From Actinopolymorpha singaporensis (GTDB lineage: Bacteria > Actinomycetota > Actinomycetes > Propionibacteriales > Actinopolymorphaceae): a DNA stretch of 64,000 nt. A program made the translations under genes and the position numbers. The stretch is from contig NZ_LT629732.1 of the NCBI RefSeq assembly GCF_900104745.1, forward strand, positions 4,451,981 to 4,515,980, written 5' to 3'. The notes beneath the pieces are model-generated. The model saw nothing but the letters and a program-made list of their open reading frames with translations. It was not told the DNA's origin and made no database searches. Positions 1-10,783 of this stretch are shown in pieces; within the stretch, counting starts at the first letter, position 1, and the number at the start of each line of letters is the position of its first letter.

Positions 1-600
1 GTCATCGGCACCGCGATGGGCCTGCTGGCAGGCTTTCTGGGCGGACGGATCGACCGGGCCATCTCCTGGCTGATCGACCTGATGCTGTCGATGCCGCTGA
101 TTCTGTTCGTGTTCGCGATCGTCCCGGTCGTACAGGCACGGTTCCCCTCCGACGACGCCACCGTCTCGAAGGTGCGGCTGTGGTCGCTGGTGGCGATCTT
201 CGCGATCTTCGGCTGGACCGGCCTCGGCCGGCTGGTCCGGGCACAGGTGCTGTCGCTGCGCGAGCGGGAGTTCGTCCAGGCGGCCCGGGCGATCGGCGTA
301 CCGACGCACCAGATCCTGTTCCGCGAGCTCCTGCCCAACCTCACCGGCCAGATCATCGTGTTCCTGTCGCTGGCGGTGCCGAGCTACATCGCTTCCGAGG
401 CAGGGCTTTCCTACCTCGGAATCGGGCTGACCGAGCCGACACCCTCGTGGGGGCGCACCATCAACTCCGCGCTCACCTATTACCAGACGTACCCCATCTA
501 CTTCTGGCAACCGGCGCTGGCGATTCTCGTTCTGGTGCTGGCACTGAACCTTCTCGGCGACGCGATCCGCGACGCCTTCGACCCAACGACTCGTCGGTAG
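1..600 (+). CDS. Peptide ABC transporter permease, OppC/DppC type (5' truncated)
   Basis: This is the C-terminal part of an inner-membrane permease of an oligopeptide/dipeptide ABC importer. The frame is open from base 1, so the true start lies upstream of the window. About 199 residues are visible. They contain several hydrophobic segments and the cytoplasmic coupling loop typical of binding-protein-dependent permeases: REFVQAARAIG, then a conserved Gly and a Leu-Pro (ELLPNL), roughly at bases 268-345. The segment SYLGIGLTEPTPSWG is characteristic of the DppC/OppC half rather than DppB. The gene lies 36 nt upstream of the substrate-binding lipoprotein and must work with the DppB-like permease at 2537. 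The substrate (peptide or another hydrophilic solute) cannot be told from sequence. Confidence 0.93.
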   Translation, partial: VIGTAMGLLAGFLGGRIDRAISWLIDLMLSMPLILFVFAIVPVVQARFPSDDATVSKVRLWSLVAIFAIFGWTGLGRLVRAQVLSLREREFVQAARAIGVPTHQILFRELLPNLTGQIIVFLSLAVPSYIASEAGLSYLGIGLTEPTPSWGRTINSALTYYQTYPIYFWQPALAILVLVLALNLLGDAIRDAFDPTTRR

Positions 601-636
601 CACGTGCCGACGGCCCACTGCAAGGAAGGCAAGTAA

Positions 637-2448
637 GTGACTCGTATGCGATGGAGAAGGCTGGCTGCAGCCGCCGGCGTGCTCGCGCTCGGCGCGACGG
701 CCGCCTGTGGGGGAGGCGCCTCGCCTTCGGAGAAAGCGCAGGAGCAGCAGAAGAAGCAGCAGCAGGGTGGTTCTTCTGCCGAGGCGCCCAAGGGCGGCGG
801 TTTCGACGTCGTTCTCGACGCCCAGGCCAAGGCGCCGGCCAAGGACATCGCCGGTGCGCAGAAGGGCGGCACCGCGACCGTCCTCACCGCGGCGGCGCCG
901 GAGACCTTCGACCCGACCCGGGCCTACTACATCGACTCCCTCGCGGTGCTGCGGCTGACCGCGCGCACCCTTACCGCGCTGGAACTTCGCGCGGACGGGA
1001 AGTACTACCTGGTCCCCGACCTGGCCACCGACCTGGGCCAGCACAACGCGGACTACACCGAGTGGAAGTTCACCCTCAAGGACGGGCTGAAGTACGAGGA
1101 CGGCTCTCCGATCAAGGCCCAGGACGTCGCCTATGCGGTGAAGCGGTCCTTCGCGACGGAGGAGCTTCCCGGCGGCCCGACGTACCAGCAGAGCTACTTC
1201 CTGGACGGCACGAAGTACAAGGGCCCGTTCAAGTCCAAGGCCAACGGCGGCGGACTGGACTACCCGGGCGTGTCCACCCCTGACGACAAGACGGTCGTCC
1301 TGAAGATGGCCAAGCCGTTCCCGGACCTCGCCTACTACGCGACCTTCCCGGTGTTCAGCCCGATCCCGCAGGCCAAGGACACCAAGGACGCCTACGGGAA
1401 CAAGCCGCTGGCGGCGGGCCCGTACAAGTTCGACAGCTACCAGAAGGGCAAGCGCCTGGTCCTGGTCAAGAACGACCAGTGGGACCCCAACACCGACCCG
1501 GTGCGCCACCAGTACGTCGACAAGTACGACTTCAAGTTCAGCCAGAACCCGATCAAGCTGCAGGAGCAGCTGATCGCGGACAACGGCCCGGACCAGACCG
1601 CGATCACCTACGACGGTGTCGACTCCTCGCTGCTGCCGAAGATCCAGGGCAAGGAGCCGGAGAAGCGGATGCTGACCGGTGACGGCACCTGCACCGACTT
1701 CATCTACCTGGACACCCGGCGGATCCCGCTCGAGGTGCGCAAGGCGCTGGTCACGGCGTGGCCGTTCGACTCGATCCACAAGGCGGGCGGCGACAGCCCG
1801 TTCACCTACACCCCGGCGACGACGATCCTGCCGAAGGTGACGCCCGGGTTCGTGAAGTACGACCTGTTCGGCAACGGCGGCAAGGGTGACGGCGACCCGG
1901 CGAAGGCCAAGAAGATGCTGGAGAAGGCCGGAAAGCTCGGCTTCGACGTCGTGTGGGCCTACTCAAACGACAACGACATCGCCGCGCAGGTCTCCGCGGT
2001 GCGGTCGCAGAAGCTGAAGGCGGCGGGCTTCAAGACCACCGCGATCCCGATGCCGCGCGACCAGGTGCGGGCGGAGTTCGACAACCCGAAGTCGAAGATC
2101 AACATCAGGCCGCTGGGCTGGTGCCTGGACTGGCCGTCGGGCACGACGGTGTTCCCGGCCATCTTCGACGGACGCCTGATCGCGCTCAACCCGACCTCCG
2201 CGCCGAACAAGTCGTTCCTGAACGAGCCCGACATCAACGCCGAGATCGACCGGATCTCCTCGCTTCCGCTGGATAAGCAGGAGCCGGAGTGGGCCAAGCT
2301 CGACAAGACGATGATGCAGAAGTACGTGCCGGTCATCCCGGTCGACTACAACAAGACCAACTTCCTCTTCGGCTCCAAGCTCGGCGGTGTCGTCCTCGAC
2401 CCGTTCAGCGGCGGGCCCGACTTCACCAAGCTGTACGTGAAGCAGTAG
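637..2448 (+). CDS. Extracellular solute-binding lipoprotein, family 5 (peptide/nickel type)
   Basis: This 603-residue protein captures the transported solute outside the cell and delivers it to the permease pair. It begins with a lipoprotein signal: basic MTRMRWRR, a hydrophobic stretch, and a lipobox ending at Cys24 (ATAAC). Lipid attachment at Cys24 is therefore expected. Residues about 30-55 form a Gln/Lys/Gly-rich linker, and the remainder has the length and layout of family 5 binding proteins (DppA/OppA). The start is GTG at 637; ATG at 646 (Met4) is a close alternative. The position between the two permease genes, rather than before both, is unusual for this family. A strong hairpin directly follows the stop codon and probably stabilises this part of the message, so that the binding protein is made in excess. 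Confidence 0.93.
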   Translation: MTRMRWRRLAAAAGVLALGATAACGGGASPSEKAQEQQKKQQQGGSSAEAPKGGGFDVVLDAQAKAPAKDIAGAQKGGTATVLTAAAPETFDPTRAYYIDSLAVLRLTARTLTALELRADGKYYLVPDLATDLGQHNADYTEWKFTLKDGLKYEDGSPIKAQDVAYAVKRSFATEELPGGPTYQQSYFLDGTKYKGPFKSKANGGGLDYPGVSTPDDKTVVLKMAKPFPDLAYYATFPVFSPIPQAKDTKDAYGNKPLAAGPYKFDSYQKGKRLVLVKNDQWDPNTDPVRHQYVDKYDFKFSQNPIKLQEQLIADNGPDQTAITYDGVDSSLLPKIQGKEPEKRMLTGDGTCTDFIYLDTRRIPLEVRKALVTAWPFDSIHKAGGDSPFTYTPATTILPKVTPGFVKYDLFGNGGKGDGDPAKAKKMLEKAGKLGFDVVWAYSNDNDIAAQVSAVRSQKLKAAGFKTTAIPMPRDQVRAEFDNPKSKINIRPLGWCLDWPSGTTVFPAIFDGRLIALNPTSAPNKSFLNEPDINAEIDRISSLPLDKQEPEWAKLDKTMMQKYVPVIPVDYNKTNFLFGSKLGGVVLDPFSGGPDFTKLYVKQ

Positions 2449-2456
2449 GCAGTACC

Positions 2457-2493
2457 CGGCGGGTGGGAAGGGCGATCCCCTTCCCACCCGCCG
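2457..2493 (+). terminator. Intercistronic hairpin after the binding-protein gene
   Basis: A perfect 16-bp inverted repeat (CGGCGGGTGGGAAGGG, 2457-2472, with its complement at 2478-2493) surrounds a 5-nt loop. It starts 9 nt after the lipoprotein stop codon and lies 44 nt before the next start. There is no U-run. By analogy with other ABC import operons it most likely acts as a partial terminator or a 3'-end stabiliser that raises binding-protein expression relative to the membrane components. That role is inferred. Confidence 0.75.
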
Positions 2494-2536
2494 CTCGGTC
2501 AACAGTCTTTCGGGCCGCACCGCGAGGTTTGCCAAC

Positions 2537-3529
2537 ATGTTCGGATACATCGTGCGACGGATCGTCGCCGGCATCGCCGTGATCCTCGTGGTGATGGTCG
2601 CGTCGTTCTTCCTGTTCTTCCTCGGGCCTTCCCAGCCCGAGTACTCCATCTGCGGCAACCGCAACTGCACGCCCGACCGGCTCGCGGACATCCGGCGCAG
2701 CCTGTCGCTGGACAAGCCCGTGCCCGAACAGTTCGCGGAGTTCTTCACCGGCATCGTCACCGGCCGGGAGATTCACTCCGGCGGGTTCGTGAAGAAGTGC
2801 GACGTGCCCTGCCTGGGCTACTCGTTCGTGGCCGACCAGCCCGTCACGACGATGATCGTGCAGGGACTTCCCGTCACGATCTCGGTCGCGCTCGGTGCGA
2901 TGGTCATCTTCACCGTGTTCGGTGTCACCACCGGTGCCCTGGCGGCGATCCATCGCGGAACCCTGTGGGACAAGACCCTTGTCAGCGGGTCGATGGTGCT
3001 GACGTCGTTCCCGTACTACCTCGTCGCACTGCTCGCCGCCATCTACCTCACGATCCAGTACCAGGTACTTCCGCGCAGCGGGTACGAACCATTACTGCAG
3101 AATCCGCTCGGCTGGTTCAAGGGCCTGCTGCTGCCGTGGGTGGTGCTCGGTGCGGTGTACGCAACGAGCTACGCCCGCTACACCAGGGCCGCCATGGTGG
3201 AGGCGCTCGGTGAGGACTTCGTCCGTACCGCGCGGGCCAAGGGACTCACCGTACGCAAGGTCAACTTCAAGCACGCGCTCCGCGCCGGCCTGACGTCGGT
3301 GGTGACGATCCTCGGCCTCGACCTCGCCAACCTGCTCACCGGCACGGTGTTCACCGAGCAGATCTTCAACGTGCAGGGGCTCGGCCTGATCGCCCTCAAC
3401 GCCTTCGGCAACGGCGACCTGCCGGTCATCATGGGATCGGTGTTGTACGCGTCGTTCCTGCTGGTGGCGCTCAACATCGTCGTCGACATCGTCTACAGCT
3501 TCCTCGACCCGCGGGTGCGACTCGGATGA
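2537..3529 (+). CDS. Peptide ABC transporter permease, OppB/DppB type
   Basis: A 330-residue membrane permease that forms the second half of the peptide importer channel. The N-terminal helix is at about residues 9-31. It is followed by a long extracytoplasmic loop (about 35-105) containing four Cys (SICGNRNC and KKCDVPC), then further helices. The cytoplasmic coupling loop YTRAAMVEALGEDFVRTARAKG is visible near residues 215-238. The Cys pairs in the loop are notable and could form disulfides, an inference. ATG at 2537 was chosen because it gives the complete first helix. The stop overlaps the next start by 4 nt (ATGA), indicating translational coupling with the ATPase gene. Confidence 0.94.
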   Translation: MFGYIVRRIVAGIAVILVVMVASFFLFFLGPSQPEYSICGNRNCTPDRLADIRRSLSLDKPVPEQFAEFFTGIVTGREIHSGGFVKKCDVPCLGYSFVADQPVTTMIVQGLPVTISVALGAMVIFTVFGVTTGALAAIHRGTLWDKTLVSGSMVLTSFPYYLVALLAAIYLTIQYQVLPRSGYEPLLQNPLGWFKGLLLPWVVLGAVYATSYARYTRAAMVEALGEDFVRTARAKGLTVRKVNFKHALRAGLTSVVTILGLDLANLLTGTVFTEQIFNVQGLGLIALNAFGNGDLPVIMGSVLYASFLLVALNIVVDIVYSFLDPRVRLG

Positions 3530-4626
3530 CCACCAACGACAACTCCAGGACCACGGGGGCCCCCGGCTCCACCGGGACCTCCCGAACCTCCGCGGACGAC
3601 GGCACGCCGTTCCTCGCGGTGGACAACCTCTCCGTCCGCTTCCCGACCCCCGACGGCATCGTCAACGCCGTCACCGAACTCTCCTACGACGTGCACCTGG
3701 GCCGGACCCTCGGCATCGTCGGCGAGTCCGGGTCGGGCAAGAGTGTGTCCAGCATGGCGATCATGGGCCTGCACGACCGGCGCCGGGCGAGGATCACCGG
3801 CAGCATCCGCCTGCAGGGCACGGACCTGGTGGGTGTGGACGACGAGCGCATGCGGCGCATCCGGGGCAACGCCGTCTCGATGATCTTCCAGGACCCGCTG
3901 TCCAGCCTGCACCCGTTCTTCAGCATCGGCGACCAGATCGCCGAGGCGTACCTCGCCCACCACAAGGCGTCCAAGGGTCAGGCTCGCAGACGCGCGATCG
4001 AGATGCTGGACCGCGTGGGCATCCCGCAGGCCGCCCGCCGGGTCGACGACTACCCACACCAGTTCTCCGGCGGTATGCGCCAGCGGGCGATGATCGCGAT
4101 GGCGCTGGTCAACGACCCCAAGCTGCTGATCGCCGACGAGCCGACCACGGCCCTGGACGTGACGGTGCAGGCGCAGATCCTCGACCTGCTGCAGGACCTG
4201 CAGAAGGAGTTCGGTTCGGCGATCATCCTGATCACCCACGACCTGGGCGTGGTGGCCGAGGTCGCCGACGACGTGCTGGTGATGTACGGCGGCCGCTGTG
4301 TGGAGTACGGCACCGGCAGGCAGATCCTCACCCGGCCCGAACACCCCTACACCTGGGGGCTGCTGTCCAGCGCGCCACACCTGACCGGTGACCCGGACAA
4401 GCGGCTGAATCCCATCAAGGGGATGCCGCCCAGTCTGATCAACCTGCCGTCGGGGTGTTCGTTCCACCCGCGTTGCCCGTACGCGCCCCGGCTGCCCGAC
4501 GACCGGTGCGTCACCACCCTGCCCGAGCTGCGGCCGGGCGGGCGGGTGCAGAACCACCTGAAGGCGTGCCACCTACCGGATCCCGACGAGATCTTCGTCG
4601 AAGAGATCCTGCCGCGGATCGGGTGA
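3526..4626 (+). CDS. Peptide ABC transporter ATP-binding protein, OppD/DppD type
   Basis: A 366-residue cytoplasmic ATPase that powers peptide import. Walker A is GESGSGKS (66-73), the signature is SGGMRQR (181-187), and Walker B is LLIADEP (200-206). A conserved His follows in ILITHDLG. The C-terminal Opp/Dpp extension is present with its Cys motif ([12 protein letters not shown], then two further Cys), which in relatives can bind an iron-sulfur cluster. The first 25 residues form a Thr/Ser-rich tail. It overlaps the upstream permease by 4 nt and pairs with the OppF-like ATPase 14 nt downstream. Confidence 0.95.
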   Translation: MTTNDNSRTTGAPGSTGTSRTSADDGTPFLAVDNLSVRFPTPDGIVNAVTELSYDVHLGRTLGIVGESGSGKSVSSMAIMGLHDRRRARITGSIRLQGTDLVGVDDERMRRIRGNAVSMIFQDPLSSLHPFFSIGDQIAEAYLAHHKASKGQARRRAIEMLDRVGIPQAARRVDDYPHQFSGGMRQRAMIAMALVNDPKLLIADEPTTALDVTVQAQILDLLQDLQKEFGSAIILITHDLGVVAEVADDVLVMYGGRCVEYGTGRQILTRPEHPYTWGLLSSAPHLTGDPDKRLNPIKGMPPSLINLPSGCSFHPRCPYAPRLPDDRCVTTLPELRPGGRVQNHLKACHLPDPDEIFVEEILPRIG

Positions 4627-4639
4627 GGGAGAAGCTGCC

Positions 4640-5797
4640 ATGACCGAAAGCACCACCAGACCCACGTCCCCCGCGACCGGCACGGGACCGGCCTCCACCC
4701 GGCGGCCCGTGGGCGACCCCGCTGCTCCACTGCTGGAGGTACGCGACCTCGTCAAGCACTTCCCGGTCCGCTCCACCGGCGTGGTCCGGCGGGTGGTCGG
4801 CCAGGTCCAGGCGGTGGACGGGGTCTCCTTCACCGTGGGGCGCGGCGAGTCCCTCGGCCTGGTCGGCGAGTCCGGCTGCGGCAAGTCGACGACCGGCCGG
4901 CTGATCACCCGGCTGCTGGACCCGACCAGCGGCGAGGTCCGCTTCGAGGGCACCGACATCAGTACGCTGACCGGCCGGAAGCTGCTGCCGTACCGGCGCA
5001 AGATCCAGATCATCTTCCAGGACCCGTACTCCTCGCTGAACCCCCGGCACACCGTGGGCAGCATCATCGGCACGCCGCTGCGGGTGCACGACATCGTCCC
5101 CCGGAACAAGGTGCTGTCGAGGGTGCAGGAACTCCTCGAGGTGGTCGGTCTCAACCCCGAGCACTACAACCGTTATCCGGGGGAGTTCTCCGGCGGCCAG
5201 CGGCAGCGGATCGGGATCGCCCGGGCGCTCGCCGTGCGGCCCCAGCTGATCGTGGCCGACGAGCCGGTCAGTGCCCTGGACGTGTCGATCCAGGCCCAGG
5301 TCGTCAACCTGCTCGCGGACCTGCAGAAGGAGTTCGGCATCTCCTTCGTGTTCATCGCCCACGACCTGGCGGTGGTACGTCACTTCTGCCCCAGGGTCGC
5401 GGTGATGTACCTCGGGAAGGTCGTCGAGATCACCGACCGGGAGCGGCTGTACACCCAGCCGCACCACCCCTACACCCAGGCACTGCTGTCGGCGGTGCCC
5501 GACGTGGGACAGGCGGCGATCGGCGGCCGGCGGGAGCGGATCCGGTTGTTCGGCGACGTGCCCAGCCCGATCGACCCGCCGTCGGGATGCCGGTTCCGTA
5601 CGCGGTGCTGGAAGGCGCAGGAGATCTGCGCCACCCAGGAACCGCCGCTGATCCAGATCGCGGGCGGACACCGGGTGGCCTGCCACTTCGCGGCCCCGCC
5701 GACGGCGGCCGACGCCCAGGCGAGCCAGGTGGCCGCGGCCGCCGCGGCCGAGGGCGACGGCGAGGTCCACCCGGAGGACCTGACGTCGCTGCGCTGA
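4640..5797 (+). CDS. Peptide ABC transporter ATP-binding protein, OppF/DppF type
   Basis: A 385-residue ATPase, the partner of the preceding OppD-like subunit. Walker A is GESGCGKST (76-84), the signature is SGGQRQR (183-189), and Walker B is IVADEP (203-208). A conserved His lies in FIAHDLAVV. The C-terminal oligopeptide-transporter domain carries [12 protein letters not shown] and later Cys. The last 35 residues are Ala-rich and low in complexity. The gene ends the transporter operon, since the next gene has its own -10 element. Confidence 0.95.
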   Translation: MTESTTRPTSPATGTGPASTRRPVGDPAAPLLEVRDLVKHFPVRSTGVVRRVVGQVQAVDGVSFTVGRGESLGLVGESGCGKSTTGRLITRLLDPTSGEVRFEGTDISTLTGRKLLPYRRKIQIIFQDPYSSLNPRHTVGSIIGTPLRVHDIVPRNKVLSRVQELLEVVGLNPEHYNRYPGEFSGGQRQRIGIARALAVRPQLIVADEPVSALDVSIQAQVVNLLADLQKEFGISFVFIAHDLAVVRHFCPRVAVMYLGKVVEITDRERLYTQPHHPYTQALLSAVPDVGQAAIGGRRERIRLFGDVPSPIDPPSGCRFRTRCWKAQEICATQEPPLIQIAGGHRVACHFAAPPTAADAQASQVAAAAAAEGDGEVHPEDLTSLR

Positions 5798-5833
5798 CCG
5801 CACGCGGGCCGGATGGAAGGGGGCGGCTCCGGA

Positions 5834-5839
5834 TAGTCT
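5834..5839 (+). promoter_or_regulatory. -10 element of a leaderless rarA promoter
   Basis: TAGTCT lies 7 nt before the GTG start of rarA. This spacing places transcription initiation at or next to the start codon, as in actinobacterial leaderless transcripts. No Shine-Dalgarno sequence is present. The assignment rests on pattern only. Confidence 0.55.
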
Positions 5840-5846
5840 CGGGGCC

Positions 5847-7250
5847 GTGACCGACGAGGCGTTGTTCGAGGTGTCCGGCCGGGCCGGCGGATCCGGCGGC
5901 CCGGGTGCCACCGGTGCCACTGGAGCCGGTGCGCCCCGTGGCTCCGGGAGCCTGGCCGACACCGACCACCAGGCGGCGCCGCTGGCCGTACGCATGCGCC
6001 CCCGGACCCTCGACGACCTGGTGGGCCAGCGTCAGCTGCTGGCACCGGGTGCGCCGCTGCGCCGCATGGTCGAGGGCGACCAGGCCATGTCGCTGCTGCT
6101 GTGGGGGCCGCCCGGCTCCGGCAAGACCACGATCGCCTCGATCGTGAGCCGCCAGACCAACCGCGCTTTCGTGGAGGTCTCGGCCGTTTCCGCCGGGGTG
6201 AAGGAGGTCCGCGCCGTCATCGACGCGGCCCGCCGCGACCTCGGGAGAGGCCGGGAGACGGTGCTGTTCGTCGACGAGGTGCACCGGTTCAACAAGGCCC
6301 AGCAGGACGCACTGTTGCCGGGCGTCGAGAATCGCTGGATCTCACTGGTCGCGGCCACCACCGAGAACCCCTTCTTCTCCGTCATCTCACCGCTGCTGTC
6401 GCGGTCGTTGCTGTTGCGGCTGGAGCCGCTGTCCGACGACGACATCGGCGAGCTGGTCGACCGGGCGCTCGCCGACGGGCGCGGACTGGCCGGCGCGGTG
6501 GAGCTGGCCCCGCAGGCCCGCGAGCACCTGGTCCGGATGGCCGGCGGCGACGCCCGGCGGGCGCTGACCTACCTCGAGGCCGCGGCCGGCGCCGCGCAGT
6601 CCAAGGACACCAGCGAGGTCGACCTGGCCACGCTGGAGACGGCGGTCGACCGGGCCGCGGTCCGCTACGACCGCGACGGCGACCAGCACTACGACGTCGC
6701 CAGCGCGTTGATCAAGTCGATCAGAGGCAGTGACGTGGACGCCGCGCTGCACTACCTCGCCCGGATGGTCGAGGCGGGGGAGGACCCCAGGTTCGTCGCC
6801 CGCCGCCTGGTGATCTCGGCCAGCGAGGACATCGGGATGGCCGACCCGACCGCGCTCGCTGTCGCGGTGGCCGCCCACCAGGCCACCCAGTTCGTCGGCC
6901 TGCCCGAGGCCGCGATCAACCTGGCCCAGGCGGTCATCCACCTCGCGCTGGCGCCGAAGTCCAACGCGGTGGTCACCGCGATCGGGGCGGCCCAGGCCGA
7001 CGTGCGGTCGGGCCGGATCGGCCGGGTGCCGGCGCACCTGCGTGACGCGCACTACAGCGGTGCCAGGAAGCTCGGCCACGGAGCCAGCTACCGCTACGCC
7101 CACGACGACCCGCGCGGCATCGTTGCCCAGCAGTACGCACCCGACGAGATAGCCGGCCGGACCTACTACCACCCCACCGGCCGGGGCGCCGAAGGAGCCG
7201 CGGCGCAGCGCCTGGAGCGAATCCGGCGCATCCTCGCCGGCGAGGAGTGA
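5847..7250 (+). CDS. rarA: Replication-associated recombination protein A (AAA+ ATPase)
   Basis: A 467-residue AAA+ ATPase of the RarA/MgsA/WRNIP1 family, which acts at stalled replication forks and is related to clamp-loader subunits. Walker A is GPPGSGKT (87-94) and Walker B is LFVDEVHRF (140-148). The segment RALTYLEAA and the C-terminal [20 protein letters not shown] region, involved in oligomerisation in this family, are present. The first 40 residues are a Gly/Ala-rich extension lacking from the core family. GTG at 5847 is preferred because of the -10 element at 5834. The gene stands alone between the peptide transporter and the DUF948-alaS operon. Confidence 0.95.
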   Translation: MTDEALFEVSGRAGGSGGPGATGATGAGAPRGSGSLADTDHQAAPLAVRMRPRTLDDLVGQRQLLAPGAPLRRMVEGDQAMSLLLWGPPGSGKTTIASIVSRQTNRAFVEVSAVSAGVKEVRAVIDAARRDLGRGRETVLFVDEVHRFNKAQQDALLPGVENRWISLVAATTENPFFSVISPLLSRSLLLRLEPLSDDDIGELVDRALADGRGLAGAVELAPQAREHLVRMAGGDARRALTYLEAAAGAAQSKDTSEVDLATLETAVDRAAVRYDRDGDQHYDVASALIKSIRGSDVDAALHYLARMVEAGEDPRFVARRLVISASEDIGMADPTALAVAVAAHQATQFVGLPEAAINLAQAVIHLALAPKSNAVVTAIGAAQADVRSGRIGRVPAHLRDAHYSGARKLGHGASYRYAHDDPRGIVAQQYAPDEIAGRTYYHPTGRGAEGAAAQRLERIRRILAGEE

Positions 7251-7374
7251 GGGCCCGATGCGGCCCTTCCACCGGCGGCGGAATCCTTCGGGCAAACCGT
7301 GCCAGGTCGGCGCCGCGACACGGCACCCAGGGGCGGCGCGCGCCGCGCCGTCAACCGTTATAGGTTTGGTCGCC

Positions 7375-7794
7375 ATGACTGCCGGTGAAATCGCGGGCTT
7401 GATCGCGGCCGCGGCGCTGCTGCTGCTCGTGGGGCTTCTCGCCTACCCCATCCTCAAGCTCGGCAAGGTGCTGGACGAGACCCGCCTGCTCGTCCGGGGC
7501 GTCTCCGACGAGAGCGTACCGTTGCTGGGTGAGGTCACCACGACGGTGACGACCACCAACGCCCAGCTCGAACGCGTCGACGCGATCACGTCGCGGGTGC
7601 AGACCGTCTCCGACAACGTCGCCGGCCTGAGTTCGCTGTTCGCGGCCACGCTCGGTGGCCCGCTGGTGAAGGCGGCCGCCTTCTCCTACGGCGTTCGCCG
7701 GGCGATCACCGCGCGTAGCCGCCGTGACGTGGAGCGCGAGGTGCGTTCGCAGATGCGCGGTGGCCGCCGCCGTAAGGGGGCCGACGTCGCATGA
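7375..7794 (+). CDS. DUF948 family membrane-anchored protein
   Basis: A 139-residue protein starting at ATG 7375 (MTAGEIAGLIAA). One N-terminal transmembrane helix (about residues 5-25) is followed by a region rich in Val, Thr and Ser that resembles the methyl-accepting-protein-like coiled coil of DUF948 proteins. The C-terminus is basic (RSRRDVERE to GGRRRKG). The frame is open further upstream to 7258, but that extension reads as non-coding and a -10-like TAGGTT (7361-7366) lies 8 nt before ATG 7375. The gene overlaps the next start by 4 nt. No biochemical role is known to me; in actinobacteria such genes commonly precede alaS. Confidence 0.85.
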   Translation: MTAGEIAGLIAAAALLLLVGLLAYPILKLGKVLDETRLLVRGVSDESVPLLGEVTTTVTTTNAQLERVDAITSRVQTVSDNVAGLSSLFAATLGGPLVKAAAFSYGVRRAITARSRRDVEREVRSQMRGGRRRKGADVA

Positions 7795-8090
7795 GGCGAT
7801 TGGTGTGGGTCGTGGTGGGAGCCACCGTCGGTGTCGTGGTCGTCCGCAAGCTGTCCCAGCAGGCGGAGATCTTCAGCCCCCAGGGCCTGGCCAGGCAGCT
7901 GGGCGGGCTCGGCGAGGCGGTGCGTGCGTTCGGTGAGGAGATCCGGGCAGGCATGGACGCCCGCGAGCAGGAGCTGCGCAGCGCCCTCGCGCTGGACGCC
8001 CCCGAGCCGAACGGTCACACGGGTCTGGACGTCGAGGCCGCGACGCGCCTCGCCCGTGACCCGAACACGAGCTGGAGGGACGGTAACTGA
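7791..8090 (+). CDS. Small membrane protein, DUF6167-like
   Basis: A 99-residue protein with an N-terminal helix ([19 protein letters not shown]), then an amphipathic region with a predicted helix rich in Glu, Arg and Gln (about residues 35-70). It matches the pattern of a small conserved protein that sits between DUF948 genes and alaS in actinobacteria. Overlaps of 4 nt upstream and 1 nt downstream show that it is part of one translationally coupled operon. The function is unknown. Confidence 0.8.
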   Translation: MRRLVWVVVGATVGVVVVRKLSQQAEIFSPQGLARQLGGLGEAVRAFGEEIRAGMDAREQELRSALALDAPEPNGHTGLDVEAATRLARDPNTSWRDGN

Positions 8091-10768
8091 TGGACACGGC
8101 GGAGATTCGCCGGCGCTACCTGCGCTTCTTCGGGGAGCGCGGCCACACCGTCGTTCCGTCGGCCTCGCTGCTCCTCGACGACCCCAACCTGCTGTTCGTC
8201 AACGCCGGCATGGTGCCGTTCAAGCCCTACCTGCTGGGCCAGGAGACGCCGCCCTATCCCCGGGCGACCAGCGTGCAGAAGTGCGTACGCACCGGTGACA
8301 TCGAAGAGGTCGGCAAGACCACCCGGCACGGCACGTTCTTCCAGATGAACGGCAACTTCTCCTTCGGCGACTACTTCAAGGAACAGGCGATCGAGTCCGC
8401 CTGGGAGCTGGTCACCCGCCCGGTCGGCGAGGGCGGCTTCGGCCTGCCGGAGTCCCGCATCTGGGTGACCGTCTACCACGAGGACGACGAGGCCGCCCGG
8501 ATCTGGCAGCACCGCATCGGGCTGCCCGAGCACCGCATCGTGCGCCGCGGCATGGCCGACAACCTGTGGTCGATGGGCGTGCCCGGCCCGTGCGGACCGT
8601 GCAGCGAGCTCTACATCGACCGCGGCCCCGAGTACGGCTCCGAGGGGGGCCCGGAGGTCGACGAGGACCGCTACCTGGAGTTCTGGAACCTCGTCTTCAT
8701 GCAGTGGGTGCGCGGCGAGGGCCCGGCCAAGGAGGGCTACGAGCTGCTCGGCGACCTGCCGGCCAAGAACATCGACACCGGCATGGGCCTGGAGCGGATG
8801 GCCGCGCTGCTGCAGGGCGTGGACAACATCTACGAGAACGACGAGATCCGGCCGGTCCTCGACCGCGCGACCGAGCTGAGCGGGCGCGCGTACGGCGCAG
8901 ACCACCAGGCCGACGTACGCCTGCGGGTCGTCGCCGACCATGTGCGCTCGGCGCTGATGATCGTCAGCGACGGCATCTCGCCGGGCAACGAGGGACGCGG
9001 CTACGTACTGCGCCGGATCATCCGCCGGGCCGTCAACCAGATGCGGCTGCTCGGCGTCGACGAGGCCACCATGCCCGCGCTGCTGCCGGTCAGCCAGTCG
9101 CGGATGAAGCTGTCCTACCCCGAGCTGGAGCGGGACTGGCAGCGGATCAGCTCGGTCATCTACGCCGAGGAGGAGACGTTCCTCGGCACGCTGAAGACCG
9201 GTGCCCAGATCTTCGACCTCGCGGCCACCGAGACCAGGCAGTCCGGTGGGTCGGTGCTGCCCGGGGCCAAGGCGTTCCAGCTGCACGACACCTACGGCTT
9301 CCCGTTCGACCTGACCATGGAGATGGCTGCCGAGCGCGGCCTGTCGGTCGACGAGGAGGGCTTCCGCCGGCTGATGGCCGAGCAGCGCACCCGCGCCAAG
9401 CAGGACGCAGCCGCCCGCAAGACCGCACACGCCGACCTGTCCGCCTACCGTTCGGTCGCCGACACTCTCGGCCGCTCGGTGGAGTTCACCGGGTACGACG
9501 AGGTGGTGTCGGAGGCCCGCGTGGCCGGCCTGCTGGCCGGCGGGGAGCCGGTCACCTCCGCCCGTGAGGGCGAGACCGTCGAGCTGGTGCTGGACCGTAC
9601 GCCGTTCTACGCCGAGGCCGGTGGCCAGCTGGCCGACGAGGGCGTGGTCGAGCTGGCCAACGGCGCCCGGCTGGTCGTGCACGACGTCCAGTCACCGCTG
9701 TCCGGCCTGATCGTGCACCAGGCGAAGGTGCTCGAGGGTGAGGTCGTGCCGGGCGCCGCCGCGCAGGCCCTGGTCGACGTGGAGCGCCGGCGCGCGATCT
9801 CGCGCGCGCACACCGCGACCCACATGGTGCACAAGGCGTTCCGGGAGGCGCTCGGGGAGACCGCGGCGCAGGCGGGCTCGGAGAACGCCCCCGGCCGGTT
9901 CCGGTTCGACTTCACCGCCACCGGCCCGGTGCCGGAGAGCGTGCTGGCCGAGGCCGAGGAACGCGTCAACGACCTGCTGCTCGCCGACCTGCCGGTGACC
10001 GCGGAGGAGATGCCGCTGGTCGACGCGCGCCAGGCCGGCGCGATGGCGCTGTTCGGTGAGAAGTATCCCGACGTGGTGCGGGTGATCTCCGTCGGCGACT
10101 GGGCGCGGGAGCTGTGCGGAGGCACGCACGCCGGCCGTTCCGGCCAGCTGGGCGTGGTCAAGCTGCTCTCGGAGTCCTCGATCGGTGCCGGCATCCGCCG
10201 GGTGGAGGCGCTGGTCGGCGCGGACGCCTACCGCTTCCTCGCCCGCGAGCACGTGCTGCTCGGTCAGCTCGCCGAGGCGGTCAAGGCCCGTCCGGAGGAG
10301 CTCCCCGAGCGCGTGGCCGGCATCATCGACCGGCTACGCACCGCCGAGAAGGAGCTGGAACGCATCCGCGTGCAGCAGGTGCTCGCCGCGGCGGGCCAGC
10401 TCGCCGCCAGTCCCAAGGACGTGTTCGGGGTGTCGTTGGTCGCCCACCGGGTGGACGGCGCCTCGGCCGGTGACCTGCGCAAGCTGGCGCTCGACGTGCG
10501 CGGCCGGATGCCCGCCGACCGGCCGGCCGTGGTCGCCGTCGTCGGTACCAGCGGTGGCCGGCCCTCGGTGGTGGTGGCGGTCAACGACGAGGGCCGCAAC
10601 TGGCGGCTGTCGGCGGGTGCGCTGGTCAAGGTGGCCGCCGGGGTGCTCGGCGGCGGTGGCGGGGGCAAGGACGACGTCGCGCAGGGTGGCGGCACCGACC
10701 CCGGCAAGGCCGACGAGGCCCTTCGCGAGGTCGAGTACGCCGTCGGCACGCGGGTCACGAGCAGCTGA
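8090..10768 (+). CDS. alaS: Alanyl-tRNA synthetase
   Basis: An 892-residue class II synthetase that charges tRNA-Ala. The N-terminal catalytic domain begins [19 protein letters not shown] and contains the class II motif 1 region and the motif 2 segment [15 protein letters not shown]. The editing domain carries the zinc-binding pattern HTATH near residue 580 and CGGTH near residue 680. The C-terminal DHHA1 region has a Gly-rich turn ([16 protein letters not shown]). The length is normal for bacterial AlaS. ATG at 8090 overlaps the previous stop by 1 nt. Confidence 0.98.
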   Translation: MDTAEIRRRYLRFFGERGHTVVPSASLLLDDPNLLFVNAGMVPFKPYLLGQETPPYPRATSVQKCVRTGDIEEVGKTTRHGTFFQMNGNFSFGDYFKEQAIESAWELVTRPVGEGGFGLPESRIWVTVYHEDDEAARIWQHRIGLPEHRIVRRGMADNLWSMGVPGPCGPCSELYIDRGPEYGSEGGPEVDEDRYLEFWNLVFMQWVRGEGPAKEGYELLGDLPAKNIDTGMGLERMAALLQGVDNIYENDEIRPVLDRATELSGRAYGADHQADVRLRVVADHVRSALMIVSDGISPGNEGRGYVLRRIIRRAVNQMRLLGVDEATMPALLPVSQSRMKLSYPELERDWQRISSVIYAEEETFLGTLKTGAQIFDLAATETRQSGGSVLPGAKAFQLHDTYGFPFDLTMEMAAERGLSVDEEGFRRLMAEQRTRAKQDAAARKTAHADLSAYRSVADTLGRSVEFTGYDEVVSEARVAGLLAGGEPVTSAREGETVELVLDRTPFYAEAGGQLADEGVVELANGARLVVHDVQSPLSGLIVHQAKVLEGEVVPGAAAQALVDVERRRAISRAHTATHMVHKAFREALGETAAQAGSENAPGRFRFDFTATGPVPESVLAEAEERVNDLLLADLPVTAEEMPLVDARQAGAMALFGEKYPDVVRVISVGDWARELCGGTHAGRSGQLGVVKLLSESSIGAGIRRVEALVGADAYRFLAREHVLLGQLAEAVKARPEELPERVAGIIDRLRTAEKELERIRVQQVLAAAGQLAASPKDVFGVSLVAHRVDGASAGDLRKLALDVRGRMPADRPAVVAVVGTSGGRPSVVVAVNDEGRNWRLSAGALVKVAAGVLGGGGGGKDDVAQGGGTDPGKADEALREVEYAVGTRVTSS

Positions 10769-10783
10769 GCGCGGACGGCGACG

